DNA of 51,047 nucleotides from Bacillus sp. AFS098217 (GTDB lineage: Bacteria > Bacillota > Bacilli > Bacillales > Bacillaceae_G), in NCBI RefSeq assembly GCF_002551815.1, contig NZ_NVPR01000060.1:1-51047 (forward strand), read 5' to 3'. Each line of letters opens with the position of its first letter. The stretch's first letter is position 1. Under the pieces are notes generated by a model, which was not told the DNA's origin, did not search any database, and saw nothing but the letters and a program-made list of their open reading frames with translations. This document shows, piece after piece, positions 16,931 through 25,153 of the stretch. Both the position numbers and the translations under genes were made by a program.

Positions 16931-17117
16931 ACAAATCTATTTTCATTTTTCGACATCTACATCCCTGTCCTGCAGAATAAAAGTAACCTACACTCGTTTA
17001 CTCTTTCTGTTTTTACTTCGCATGTGGCAAAAAAAGGAACTTACCGCTTCTATGCATGAATAGATGCTCTCTCCCTTCTAAAAAGAGGGGTTTTATATCG
17101 GTTTGTTAATTTTTATT
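16931..17117 (+). repeat. interspersed MITE-like repeat, copy B
   Basis: It shares CGACATCTACATCCCTG, the CTTCGCATGTGGCA core and the CTTCTATGCATGAATAGATG arm, with an altered right end. It lies between the chemotaxis receptor gene and the first amidase gene. Confidence 0.75.
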
Positions 17118-17167
17118 AATATAATATTGATCCCGCTAGTTGCGGGCAGTAATATTCCCTAAACAAA

Positions 17168-17200
17168 AAGAGGCCGCCCCACTTTCAGGCAACCTCCTCC
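17168..17200 (-). terminator. possible terminator of amidase 1
   Basis: Read leftward, AGGTTGCC and GGCGGCCT form an imperfect G/C-rich stem followed by CTTTTTG. It lies about 25-60 bases past the stop at 17226. Confidence 0.5.
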
Positions 17201-17225
17201 TCATTTCTATTCTACTAATCTATTA

Positions 17226-18809
17226 TTAACGGTAAGAAGAAACATCATTACCTTTCCACTCATAATAGTCTAAAATACCAGCGTAAATTGCTTCAGCAGC
17301 ACTTTGTCTTCCTTCTGGTGAAGATAGTTTCGCACCGTCTACGTTGTTGTCTACAAATGCAAGTTCTGTTAATACAGCTGGCATTGTGTTTTCGCGAATT
17401 ACGTATAAATCGCCTTCTTTTACGCCTCTATCACGTGTTCCAAGTGCTGCTACAAGACGATCTTGGATTTTCTCTGCTAGTACACGACTTTCGTCTACAT
17501 ATGGGTTTGTTGCTGTCGTTGCTGATCTGTAGTAGTAAGTCTCTGTACCTTGAGCACTTCCGTCAAAACCATTGCCATGAATACTTACAAAGATATCCCC
17601 TTTATTCGCTTGAGCAAATTCTACTCGTTTTTTTAGAGAATCTTTTGCATCTGTTCCTGGTCTTGTGTCAGTATCATGTGTTAGCAATACAGTAAATGGT
17701 GTTTTCTTCTCAAATAATTTCTGTACGCGTAAAGATGTGTCTAATACAATTTTACTTTCATCCATGTCTACGCCTTCATGGCCAGGATCTACACCGCCAT
17801 GACCTGGATCAATAATAATTGCTTTTCCTTCTAAGAAATTCGCTTGTTTCGGCGGGTTCAACTGACTTTTATCAACCCATTGGAAACCAGCATATGTACG
17901 AATACGAATCCAGCTTCCGCTTTCTTCAATCACTGTCACATTTTGTGCGTCATATTTCCCTAATACTTTAGAGCCATGAGACGCTTCTTGATATGTAGTA
18001 AATGTACCATCGATATACTCTTGTTTCTCATTTAAAGGCGTCCATTTATCGCCTTTATCCGTTACAATCTTCATCCATCCATCTTCTCGTTGTTCTTTCA
18101 CCACAACGATTTGCGGACTATGTTGATTAGATGTGATACCTGATGATAATGATGGCTCATGATATGTAATAAAGTTTCTATTCATATACATTCTTTTTGA
18201 TGTATCTGCTTTTCCCATGTCAGTTTGTGCAATAAATTGAGCTGCTTCTGCACGCGTAACAATACCATCTGGTTTCCAGCCGTCACCCGTTCCTTTAGAA
18301 ATACCTAAAGCAACTAACGTATTGGCTAGCTTCTCGCCCCAATGTTCTTTTAAATCATTAAACTGCGTTGGTAAGTCCCCAATGATTTTATTATTTAAAT
18401 GATAAGCCTCTACAAGCATAGATGCCATAGAAGCACGATTAATAGTGCTTGATGGATTAAAGTTCCCTTTACCATCACCTTTAATCACACCTGCTTTTTC
18501 TACCGCAGCAATGTAAGGCGCTGCCCAGTGGTTTTGTGAATCTTGGAAAGATGGTTTTGCATTTGGATTAATTTCTAAACCTAATACCATCGCGATTAGC
18601 TTTGCAGCTGATCCTCGATCAATTGTTTCAGATGGTGAAAATGTTCCGTCTGGTTTTCCATCAAGTGCATTTTTCCCAACTAAATAGTTAACCGAATCTT
18701 GCGCCCAGCTAGGTACATCTGGAAAATTCTTTTCCGCTGCTGAACTACTTAATGGATACGCTAATAAGTTGACTGCTAAAATCCCTGCTGCGATTACTCC
18801 GTATTTCAT
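17226..18809 (-). CDS. SLH-anchored N-acetylmuramoyl-L-alanine amidase (copy 1)
   Basis: The 527-residue protein has a signal peptide (1-25, Ser-Ser-Ala-Ala end) and three SLH domains (about 28-200) that bind pyruvylated SCWP. Two SH3-like segments follow (about 206-265 and 267-315), then an Amidase_3 domain (330-515). Zinc ligands are visible as His337 in Asp-Pro-Gly-His-Gly-Gly and Glu351, and as His411 in Ser-Ile-His-Gly. The catalytic Glu482 is in Leu-Thr-Glu-Leu-Ala-Phe. It should cut the stem peptide from muramic acid at the cell surface. A TTG one codon earlier is an alternative start; AGGAG suits the ATG at 18809. It is tandem with a close paralogue. Confidence 0.93.
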   Translation of the reverse strand: MKYGVIAAGILAVNLLAYPLSSSAAEKNFPDVPSWAQDSVNYLVGKNALDGKPDGTFSPSETIDRGSAAKLIAMVLGLEINPNAKPSFQDSQNHWAAPYIAAVEKAGVIKGDGKGNFNPSSTINRASMASMLVEAYHLNNKIIGDLPTQFNDLKEHWGEKLANTLVALGISKGTGDGWKPDGIVTRAEAAQFIAQTDMGKADTSKRMYMNRNFITYHEPSLSSGITSNQHSPQIVVVKEQREDGWMKIVTDKGDKWTPLNEKQEYIDGTFTTYQEASHGSKVLGKYDAQNVTVIEESGSWIRIRTYAGFQWVDKSQLNPPKQANFLEGKAIIIDPGHGGVDPGHEGVDMDESKIVLDTSLRVQKLFEKKTPFTVLLTHDTDTRPGTDAKDSLKKRVEFAQANKGDIFVSIHGNGFDGSAQGTETYYYRSATTATNPYVDESRVLAEKIQDRLVAALGTRDRGVKEGDLYVIRENTMPAVLTELAFVDNNVDGAKLSSPEGRQSAAEAIYAGILDYYEWKGNDVSSYR

Positions 18810-19028
18810 CAAATTTTTCTCCTCTCATACCTGTTCATTATGAAACTATGTTCTATTAAACAATAAAAAATTAAATATTTATTATTACTCTACTATTCTA
18901 CTATTTAATAGTACCTAAATTATTGTATGGCATTATAACTCTAGAGTAAATACGCATATGAAATAATAAATATTACATGTTTATTACAGTAAATGTTTAA
19001 TTAGGAAATGTTTATATACAAATAAAAG

Positions 19029-19216
19029 TTAAAAAACCGGCATAAAAACCCACTCTTTTTAGGTTGGAGAGAGCATCTGGCCATGCATAGAAGCGGTTAT
19101 GGCCTTTTTTTGCCACATGCGAAGTTAAGAACAGAAAGAGCAAACGGGTGTAGGTTGCTTTTTATTCTGTATGGCAGGGATTTAGGTGTCGAAAAATTAA
19201 AATGCATTTATATATT
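19029..19216 (-). repeat. interspersed MITE-like repeat, copy C (inverted)
   Basis: Reverse-strand copy between the two amidase genes. It reads leftward from AATATATAAATGCATTTTAA to an end near AAAACCGGCATAAAAACCC on the complementary sense, with the whole core retained. Confidence 0.75.
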
Positions 19217-19237
19217 AAAGTGAACAAATTTTGGTCA

Positions 19238-19278
19238 ATAAAAAAAGATTGCCCAAAATCTCTGGACAATCTCCTTTT
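19238..19278 (-). terminator. terminator of amidase 2
   Basis: Read leftward, GATTGTCC pairs (one G-U) with GGGCAATC around AGAGATTTT, followed by TTTTTT. It lies 25-65 bases past the stop at 19303. Confidence 0.7.
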
Positions 19279-19302
19279 TATTACTATTCTACAACTCTAT
19301 TA

Positions 19303-20886
19303 TTAACGGTAAGAAGAAACGTCATTACCCTTCCACTCATAATAGTCTAAAATACCAGCGTAAATTGCTTCGGCAGCACGTTGTCTCCACTCTGCAGTAG
19401 ATAGTTTTTCACCCTCTATCTTGTTATCAACAAATGCTAGCTCTGTTAATACAGACGGCATTGTATTTTCACGAGTAACGTATAGATCTTTATGTTGTAC
19501 ACCTCTATCACGTGTTTCAAGTGCCACTACAAGACGATCTTGAATTTTTTGTGCTAGCATGCGGCTTTCTTCTACATATGGATTTGTTCCTTTTGTGTTT
19601 GAGTTATAGTAGAATGTTTCTGTTCCATTTGCTTGTCCATTATAAGCATTACCATGAATACTTACAAAGATATCCCCATTATTCGCCTGCGCAAACTCCA
19701 CTCGTTTTTTCAAAGAATCTGGGGCACTCACTCCTGGTCTTGCATCGCCATTACGTGTTAACAATACAGTAAACGGTGTCTTTTTCTCAAACAATGCCTG
19801 TACTCGTTTAGACGTATCTAATACGATTTTACTCTCTTCCATATATACACTTGGTTTACCTGGATCAGGATCACCATGCCCTGGATCAATAATAATCGCT
19901 TTTCCTTCTAGGAAATTCGCTTGTTTCGGCGGGTTCAACTGATTTTTGTCCACCCATTGGAAACCAGCATATGTACGAATACGAATCCAGCTCCCTTTTT
20001 CTTCCATGATTGTTACATTTTGCGGTTCATATTTCCCTAATACTTTAGAAGTATGAGACGTTTCTTGATATGTAGTAAATGCACCATCGATATACTCTTG
20101 TTTCTCGTTTAAAGGCGTCCATTTATCTCCTTTATCCGTTGCAATCTTCATCCATCCGTCTTCTCGTTGTTCTTTCACCACAATAACTTGCGGAGCATGT
20201 TGAGTGGACGTGATGCCTGATGATAATGATGGCTCATGATATGTAATGAAGTTTCTATTCATGTACATTCTTTTTGATGTATCACTTTTTGCCATATCAG
20301 CTTGTGCAATAAATTGAGCTGCTTCTGCACGCGTAACAATCCCATCTGGATTCCAACCGTCATCCGTTCCTTTAGAAATGCCTAAAGCAACTAACGTATT
20401 AGCCAGCTTTTCGCCCCAATGTTCTTTTAAATCATTAAACTGCGTTGGTAAGTCACCAATGATTTTATTATTTAATTGATACGCCTCTACAAGCATAGAT
20501 GCCATAGAAGCACGATTTATGCTGTTTGCTGGATTAAAGTTCCCTTTATCATCACCTTTAATCACACCTGCTTTTTCTACTGCGGCAATGTAAGGAGCTG
20601 CCCAGTGGTTTTGTGAATCTTGGAAAGATGGTTTTGCATCTTGATTAATTTCTAAACCTAGTACCACCGCGATTAGCTTTGCAGCTGATCCTCGATCAAT
20701 TTTTTCAGATGGTGCAAATGTTCCGTCTGGTTTTCCGTCAAGTGCATTTTTCTCAACTAAATAGTTAACCGAATTTTGCGCCCAGCCCGGTACATCCGGA
20801 AAATTCTTTTCCGCTGCTGAACTACTTACTGGATAAGAAAATAAAGTTACTGCTAGAATCCCTACTGCCAGTTTTCCATACTTCAT
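19303..20886 (-). CDS. SLH-anchored N-acetylmuramoyl-L-alanine amidase (copy 2)
   Basis: This 527-residue protein is a close paralogue of the gene at 17226, with the same signal peptide, three SLH domains, two SH3-like segments and Amidase_3 domain. By eye the two agree at well over 80% of positions. Differences cluster around the first zinc motif (Asp-Pro-Gly-His-Gly-Asp here) and in the loop after Ser-Ile-His-Gly-Asn. All metal ligands and the Leu-Thr-Glu-Leu catalytic motif are kept, so it should be active. The ATG at 20886 has GGGGGGAGAAA upstream; a TTG at 20907 is too close to that site. It has its own terminator and a separate promoter region. Confidence 0.93.
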   Translation of the reverse strand: MKYGKLAVGILAVTLFSYPVSSSAAEKNFPDVPGWAQNSVNYLVEKNALDGKPDGTFAPSEKIDRGSAAKLIAVVLGLEINQDAKPSFQDSQNHWAAPYIAAVEKAGVIKGDDKGNFNPANSINRASMASMLVEAYQLNNKIIGDLPTQFNDLKEHWGEKLANTLVALGISKGTDDGWNPDGIVTRAEAAQFIAQADMAKSDTSKRMYMNRNFITYHEPSLSSGITSTQHAPQVIVVKEQREDGWMKIATDKGDKWTPLNEKQEYIDGAFTTYQETSHTSKVLGKYEPQNVTIMEEKGSWIRIRTYAGFQWVDKNQLNPPKQANFLEGKAIIIDPGHGDPDPGKPSVYMEESKIVLDTSKRVQALFEKKTPFTVLLTRNGDARPGVSAPDSLKKRVEFAQANNGDIFVSIHGNAYNGQANGTETFYYNSNTKGTNPYVEESRMLAQKIQDRLVVALETRDRGVQHKDLYVTRENTMPSVLTELAFVDNKIEGEKLSTAEWRQRAAEAIYAGILDYYEWKGNDVSSYR

Positions 20887-21045
20887 AAAATTGTTTCTCC
20901 CCCTCAAAATCTGTTAATCACAATTCATAACAATCGTTATAAAATATTTCTTCTATTAATTAACCACATTATACCAACCCTAATATTTTACAATATTAAT
21001 ATTATCTAGTAAATGTATATTATTAATATTTTATATATACATTTA

Positions 21046-21230
21046 TTAAAAAATAGACATAAAGCCAATCTTTTTAGGTAGGAGAGAGCATCGGCCATGC
21101 ATAGTAGCGGTCACGGCCTTTTTCTTCCACATGCGAAGTAAAAACAGAAAGAGAAAACGAGTGTAGATTACTTTTTACTCTGCATAGCAGGGATTTAGAT
21201 GTTGAAAAATAAAAATGGATTTATATAAAT
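21046..21230 (-). repeat. interspersed MITE-like repeat, copy D (inverted)
   Basis: Full-length reverse-strand copy at the inner end of the right inverted-repeat arm. The CTTTTTAGGTAGGAGAGAG and CCACATGCGAAG segments are kept, the latter being the complement of the core. Confidence 0.8.
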
Positions 21231-21275
21231 GAATAGTTGCTGAATGGATAAGAGGCATGATTCAGTAATAGGTGA

Positions 21276-21402
21276 TAAAAAATAGACCATCTTGTCAGTA
21301 CAAGATGGTCAGGGAAAGGGACAATATATCAATTTTAATTAGGGATGGAAAGCTGTTCGAGACACTGGGGAATGTCTCATTATTAGGGAGGAACAGCTTC
21401 GA
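21276..21402 (-). ncRNA. candidate structured small RNA with intrinsic terminator (copy 2)
   Basis: Reverse-strand partner of the RNA at 14655. The AAGCTGTTC/GAACAGCTT and GAGACA/TGTCTC stems are identical. The terminator stem (21285-21295 with 21300-21310) reads GACCATCTTGT/ACAAGATGGTC. One base pair is changed on both sides from T-A to C-G, which keeps pairing. A T-rich tail follows at 21284-21277. Confidence 0.55.
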
Positions 21403-21568
21403 TACATATAATATAAAAGATAGATGTGACTTCAATGTGAATTTGAAGTGAAAGGGAAGGGAAATTTAATATGATTGTTTCATACTTTTTGACTAATAGA
21501 AGAAAAATAGAAAATGGATTTATATAAGTAAAATTTACTTTCATAGTCTTTTACACATGATAAAACAA

Positions 21569-21602
21569 AAAAGTGATTGATATGTAAATACCAATCACTT
21601 TT
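21569..21602. terminator. terminator of the M42 peptidase gene
   Basis: AAAAGTGATTG (21569-21579) pairs with CAATCACTTTT (21592-21602), 12 bases past the leftward stop at 21614. Confidence 0.75.
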
Positions 21603-21613
21603 CCAAAAATCAT

Positions 21614-22663
21614 TTATTCTTCGATCATTTGTGATAGCACATACGCATAAATAAGTGCTTCTGTATGTGCAATGGAACTCTCATGTGTACGCTCAAACGC
21701 ATGAGAAGAATCAATCCCTGCACCAATCAATGCGTGTTTCACATCGAATCCTGCACGAATGGCAGCGGATGCATCTGATCCGTAATATGGATAGATGTCT
21801 ACTTTATATTCGATATTGTTTGTCTTTGCAAGTTCAACTAAGTGCTTGCGTAAACCGTAATGATATGGACCGCTAGAGTCTTTCGCACAAATGGATACAG
21901 TATATTCATCCGATGCCTGTCCATCACCTAACGCTCCCATATCAACTGCTAAGTATTCTACAGTTTCTTCTGGAATATTAGAATTCCCGCCATAACCAAT
22001 CTCTTCATTATTAGAAATTAAGAAGTGTGTTGTATATGGCAATGTCGTATTTTCGTCTTGTAATCTTTTAATTAATTTTAGTAGAATCGCTACGCTTACT
22101 TTATCGTCTAAATGACGCGATTTTATGTAACCACTCTCTGTAATTTGAACGCGCGGATCAAATGAAACAAAATCGCCTACTTCGATGCCTAATTTACGAA
22201 CTTCATCGACTGAAGATACACGTTCATCGATACGAACCTCAATATTTTTTTCGTCTCGTTTCGCTTCCCCTGCATCTTTGTAGACATGGACAGATGTTTG
22301 ATGCATTAAGATTGTCCCTGTATACGTTTTTCCGCTTGCTGTTTCAATCTCGCAATATTCTCCTTCAACAGAATTCCAGCGAAATCCGCCAATCATCGAT
22401 AAGCGAAGACGACCGTCAGATTTAATTTCTTTCACCATTGCGCCTAATGTATCAACATGTGCCGTTAATAAACGATGCTGCGCATCATTCTTTCCTTTTA
22501 ACGTTAAAATAAGAGCACCTTTATTGTTACGTTTTGTTTCTACATTCCATTCTTTTACATAGTTTTCAATAAAGTTGATAATCTTCGTTGTGTTTCCAGA
22601 CGGACTTGGAATGGAAACAAGCTGTTTAATAAGTTCCATTGTTTCTTTTGCATGATGTGCCAC
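21614..22663 (-). CDS. M42-family aminopeptidase (glutamyl aminopeptidase/endoglucanase-like)
   Basis: The 349-residue protein has the M42 metal and catalytic motifs in order. These are His in Leu-Thr-Ala-His-Val-Asp, Asp in Arg-His-Leu-Asp-Asp-Lys, Glu-Glu in Asn-Asn-Glu-Glu-Ile-Gly-Tyr-Gly-Gly, Asp in Val-Asp-Met-Gly and a late His in Ser-Ser-His-Ala-Phe-Glu. It should be a cytoplasmic two-metal aminopeptidase of the large oligomeric (TET-like) type. The best start is GTG at 22663, seven bases after GGGGGG; the GTG at 22678 lies on the ribosome site itself. It stands alone with a terminator. Confidence 0.9.
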   Translation of the reverse strand: MAHHAKETMELIKQLVSIPSPSGNTTKIINFIENYVKEWNVETKRNNKGALILTLKGKNDAQHRLLTAHVDTLGAMVKEIKSDGRLRLSMIGGFRWNSVEGEYCEIETASGKTYTGTILMHQTSVHVYKDAGEAKRDEKNIEVRIDERVSSVDEVRKLGIEVGDFVSFDPRVQITESGYIKSRHLDDKVSVAILLKLIKRLQDENTTLPYTTHFLISNNEEIGYGGNSNIPEETVEYLAVDMGALGDGQASDEYTVSICAKDSSGPYHYGLRKHLVELAKTNNIEYKVDIYPYYGSDASAAIRAGFDVKHALIGAGIDSSHAFERTHESSIAHTEALIYAYVLSQMIEE

Positions 22664-22714
22664 TTTACTTCCCCCCACTTTATTTTTTCTAATATTCAGT
22701 ATACATAATCCAGT

Positions 22715-22747
22715 AAAAAACCGCCACTCATAACGAAGGCGGTTCTC
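22715..22747 (-). terminator. terminator of the SEC-C protein gene
   Basis: Read leftward, AACCGCC pairs with GGCGGTT followed by TTTT. It lies between the M42 start and the stop of the upstream gene at 22759. Confidence 0.7.
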
Positions 22748-22758
22748 TTACACTCTTT

Positions 22759-23937
22759 TTATTTTAAGCAACATTTTTTATATTTCTTTCCACTTCCGCA
22801 TATACATGGATCATTTCGCCCGACGCTTACCTTCTTTTCGGTAGGACGCTGATTGAATAAGTTTTCAATCTCCATTTGACGATTCGTAAATTCTTTTTCT
22901 CTTTGTTGTATCCTTTTCTTCCATATAAGCATATCAGGATGCTCAATCCCGTTAATTTTACAATTTGCATAAAGAGCCTCATCTAATTCTAACAAACCCT
23001 CATCATACCCGTTTTCTACAAGAGTAGCCACATATGGAATTGCCTTTGCAGATAACTGGTTACACAATTCATCTGCAATGGCTGTTTTTACAGAAATGTC
23101 TTTCACATCCAATAATGCCTCTAATAATACTTCCTCTGCATAAGGTGTATCCACACTTCCTATTACACTCACCGCAAAAAGCGCCGCTTCTTTATTGTAA
23201 ATATATTTTTCCACCTGTTCTACAACAAGATCTCCACCAATTTTCTTAAGAGCAGCACTTGCAGTTTCTACTAATACTTCCTCACCATATGGTCTTGTTA
23301 ATAATTCGGCTAACATTGGAATGGCTTGCTTAACCCTTCTTTCTCCCGCTAGCATCACATAATAGATCCCTTTATAATCCATCCATTCTTTTTGCATGCT
23401 TTCTTTAATGATTGAACAAACACGTTCCTCATCTATAGCAGCTTTACTTGCAAGTTCTCTTACCATTTTTGCGCCTACATCAAAATGTTGTTGATTAAAG
23501 TATGGATCCTCTTCTAATTGTGCTACATGTTTTTCTAATACCATAAATACGTCCTCTGCCGACGCGTAATGACAATCAATAAATAATTGAAGTGTTTGTT
23601 TGTGTATATATGGTTTTAACTTCAGCAAACTGTCTTTATGTGTGTCTAACGCTTCTCCATCTGCATTCAGCAAAATAATAGATGCTAGACTCCTTTGAAT
23701 AATTGGATTCTTACTTTTATGAAACATTCCTATCATTTTTTCAATGCTTTTATTTGAAACTGGATATTTTTTCAATCTATGTATAGTATGCGGAGACAAA
23801 TTCTCCGTTTCGAGAACACATAGTAATTCTTCTTCTGTCCCACTATAATTCCGATCTAATACCCTTAATAGAAAGTTTTGCATCACACTATCATCATTAT
23901 GTAAAAATGGTTGAATCTTTTCTAAAAAAGCACTCAT
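22759..23937 (-). CDS. HEAT-like repeat protein with C-terminal SEC-C zinc motif
   Basis: From the ATG at 23937, preceded by AAAGGGGAG, the protein is 392 residues. Most of it is helical, with repeated leucine/alanine-rich pairs of helices that look like HEAT or Armadillo-type repeats (about 25-345). The last 25 residues are a SEC-C motif, Asn-Asp-Pro-Cys-Ile-Cys-Gly-Ser-Gly-Lys-Lys-Tyr-Lys-Lys-Cys-Cys, which binds zinc and in SecA contacts partners or ribosomes. The protein itself is not SecA and its job is unknown; an adaptor or scaffold is a fair guess. The MazG-like gene ends 54 bases upstream. Confidence 0.8.
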   Translation of the reverse strand: MSAFLEKIQPFLHNDDSVMQNFLLRVLDRNYSGTEEELLCVLETENLSPHTIHRLKKYPVSNKSIEKMIGMFHKSKNPIIQRSLASIILLNADGEALDTHKDSLLKLKPYIHKQTLQLFIDCHYASAEDVFMVLEKHVAQLEEDPYFNQQHFDVGAKMVRELASKAAIDEERVCSIIKESMQKEWMDYKGIYYVMLAGERRVKQAIPMLAELLTRPYGEEVLVETASAALKKIGGDLVVEQVEKYIYNKEAALFAVSVIGSVDTPYAEEVLLEALLDVKDISVKTAIADELCNQLSAKAIPYVATLVENGYDEGLLELDEALYANCKINGIEHPDMLIWKKRIQQREKEFTNRQMEIENLFNQRPTEKKVSVGRNDPCICGSGKKYKKCCLK

Positions 23938-23991
23938 TTTTTTCTCCCCTTTCACTGTTCCCCATTCATTATCCAACATTCTTAACTAATC

Positions 23992-24318
23992 CTATTCCTC
24001 CGAAACATCCAGCAAGTAAATTCCTTTTTGGAATCCGCCGCGCTCTGCTTCTTTCTGTTTGCGAATGCGCTCGATATCTTCAAATGTTGCGCCCTCTGCA
24101 CGCGCTAATGATATGATAATTTCTAATGCATCCGCCAGTGAATCTAATGCGTGTTCACGCTCTTTCATAGAAGCAAATTCACGAATTTCTTCCGTTCCGA
24201 TTTTTGCTAATGCTTGTATGTATGCTTGACCAGTTAGCTTTTGCGCTGTATATGTTTTTCCAGACATTAAAATTTTCTCTGGAACACGATCCCTTACTAG
24301 CTTATTATAAGTTGACAT
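23992..24318 (-). CDS. MazG-like nucleotide pyrophosphohydrolase family protein
   Basis: The 108-residue protein begins with Tyr-Asn-Lys-Leu-Val-Arg-Asp-Arg-Val-Pro, the usual opening of the small phosphoribosyl-ATP pyrophosphohydrolase-like proteins. It contains the metal-binding Glu-Glu-Ile-Arg-Glu (about 43-47) and a later Asp-x-x-Asp-Ala-Leu-Glu-like segment (about 59-66). This is the all-alpha NTP-PPase fold. It may hydrolyse non-canonical or damaged nucleotides; it is not part of a his operon here. The ATG at 24318 has GTGGAGGA upstream. Confidence 0.82.
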   Translation of the reverse strand: MSTYNKLVRDRVPEKILMSGKTYTAQKLTGQAYIQALAKIGTEEIREFASMKEREHALDSLADALEIIISLARAEGATFEDIERIRKQKEAERGGFQKGIYLLDVSEE

Positions 24319-24359
24319 AAATTATCCTCCACTCCAATATCAGCGTATTCTTTCTATAT

Positions 24360-24686
24360 TTAGTAACATCCGAGCTCCGCTTCATAGAAAAACCATTTCT
24401 TTTTCACACAGGCACTTTCCATATCGATCCCTGTTCCATGTGCTTGTACGTGCGGGAAGAAATAATGTTCTAATTCATTCTCTTCTTTTCCATATAACGT
24501 TTGATATGCAGCTGGCACCGCTTCTTTTTTGATATCTCTTTCCTTCGTAACTTCTCCTGTCACAGCAACAATTGGGTGTCCTTCAAATAATAACGCCGTC
24601 CGAACTGCAAGAGCAGGTGTACGATGCAAAACATAATATGTAAGTAAGATGATACCAATAATGCCAATGATTCTAGTTTTTCTCAT
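24360..24686 (-). CDS. small exported or membrane-anchored protein of unknown function
   Basis: The 108-residue protein has a basic start (Met-Arg-Lys-Thr-Arg) followed by a hydrophobic helix (about 6-21) with no clear cleavage site or lipobox. The rest of about 85 residues should then be outside the cell. It contains an invariant-looking His-Gly-Thr-Gly and two cysteines near the end (Ala-Cys-Val and Gly-Cys-Tyr) that could pair. I do not recognise the family. It is on the same strand as the MazG-like gene, 41 bases upstream of it. Its own ribosome site is weak. Confidence 0.7.
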   Translation of the reverse strand: MRKTRIIGIIGIILLTYYVLHRTPALAVRTALLFEGHPIVAVTGEVTKERDIKKEAVPAAYQTLYGKEENELEHYFFPHVQAHGTGIDMESACVKKKWFFYEAELGCY

Positions 24687-24705
24687 CTAGCGCCCTTTAC
24701 CTTTC

Positions 24706-24888
24706 TATATAAATCCATTTTCATGTTTCGACATCTAAACCCCTGTTATGCAAAACAAAAAGTAACCTGCACTCATTTACTCTTTCTGTTTTTACTTCGC
24801 ATGGGGCAGAAAAAGGCACTGTCCGCTTCTATGCATGGCCAGATCCTCTCTCCCATCTAAAAAGAGGGGTTTTTAGGTCGTGTTTTCA
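24706..24888 (+). repeat. interspersed MITE-like repeat, copy E
   Basis: Full-length copy directly followed by copy F, only a few bases apart. Its right end is slightly changed (GGTCGTGTTTTCAATTTGG). Confidence 0.8.
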
Positions 24889-24900
24889 ATTTGGATTTTC

Positions 24901-25100
24901 ATATATATAAATCCATTTTCATTTTTCGACATCTAACTCCCTGCTATGCAGAACAAAAAGTACCCTCCACTCGTTTGCTCTTTCTGCTTTTACTTCGCAT
25001 GTGGCGGAAAAAAGCCCTGACCGCTTCTATCCATGGCCAGATCCTCTCTCCCATCTAAAAAGAGGGGTTTTTAGGTCGGTTTTTTAATTGATGTATATAG
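24901..25100 (+). repeat. interspersed MITE-like repeat, copy F (tandem with E)
   Basis: Full-length copy with intact ends. The left end is TATATAAATCCATTTTCATT and the right end TTAATTGATGTATATAG. E and F are the only head-to-tail pair in the window. Confidence 0.8.
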
Positions 25101-25106
25101 CTAAAA

Positions 25107-25146
25107 AAAGTGCTAACACAATTATACTAAAATGTGCCAGCACTTT
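25107..25146 (-). terminator. terminator of the enoyl-CoA hydratase-family gene
   Basis: Read leftward, AAAGTGCTGGCACA pairs imperfectly with TGTGTTAGCACTTT, then a T run. It lies just past the stop at 25154. Confidence 0.7.
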
Positions 25147-25153
25147 CTTCTTT

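Larger units (their letters stand above)
21046..21512 (-). repeat. right arm of the ~465-bp inverted repeat
   Basis: Reverse complement of the arm at 14548-15011, including the interspersed repeat, the structured RNA candidate and the flanking CTAATAGAAGAAAAATAGAAA stretch. Scattered substitutions show that the copies are not recent duplicates. Confidence 0.8.
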
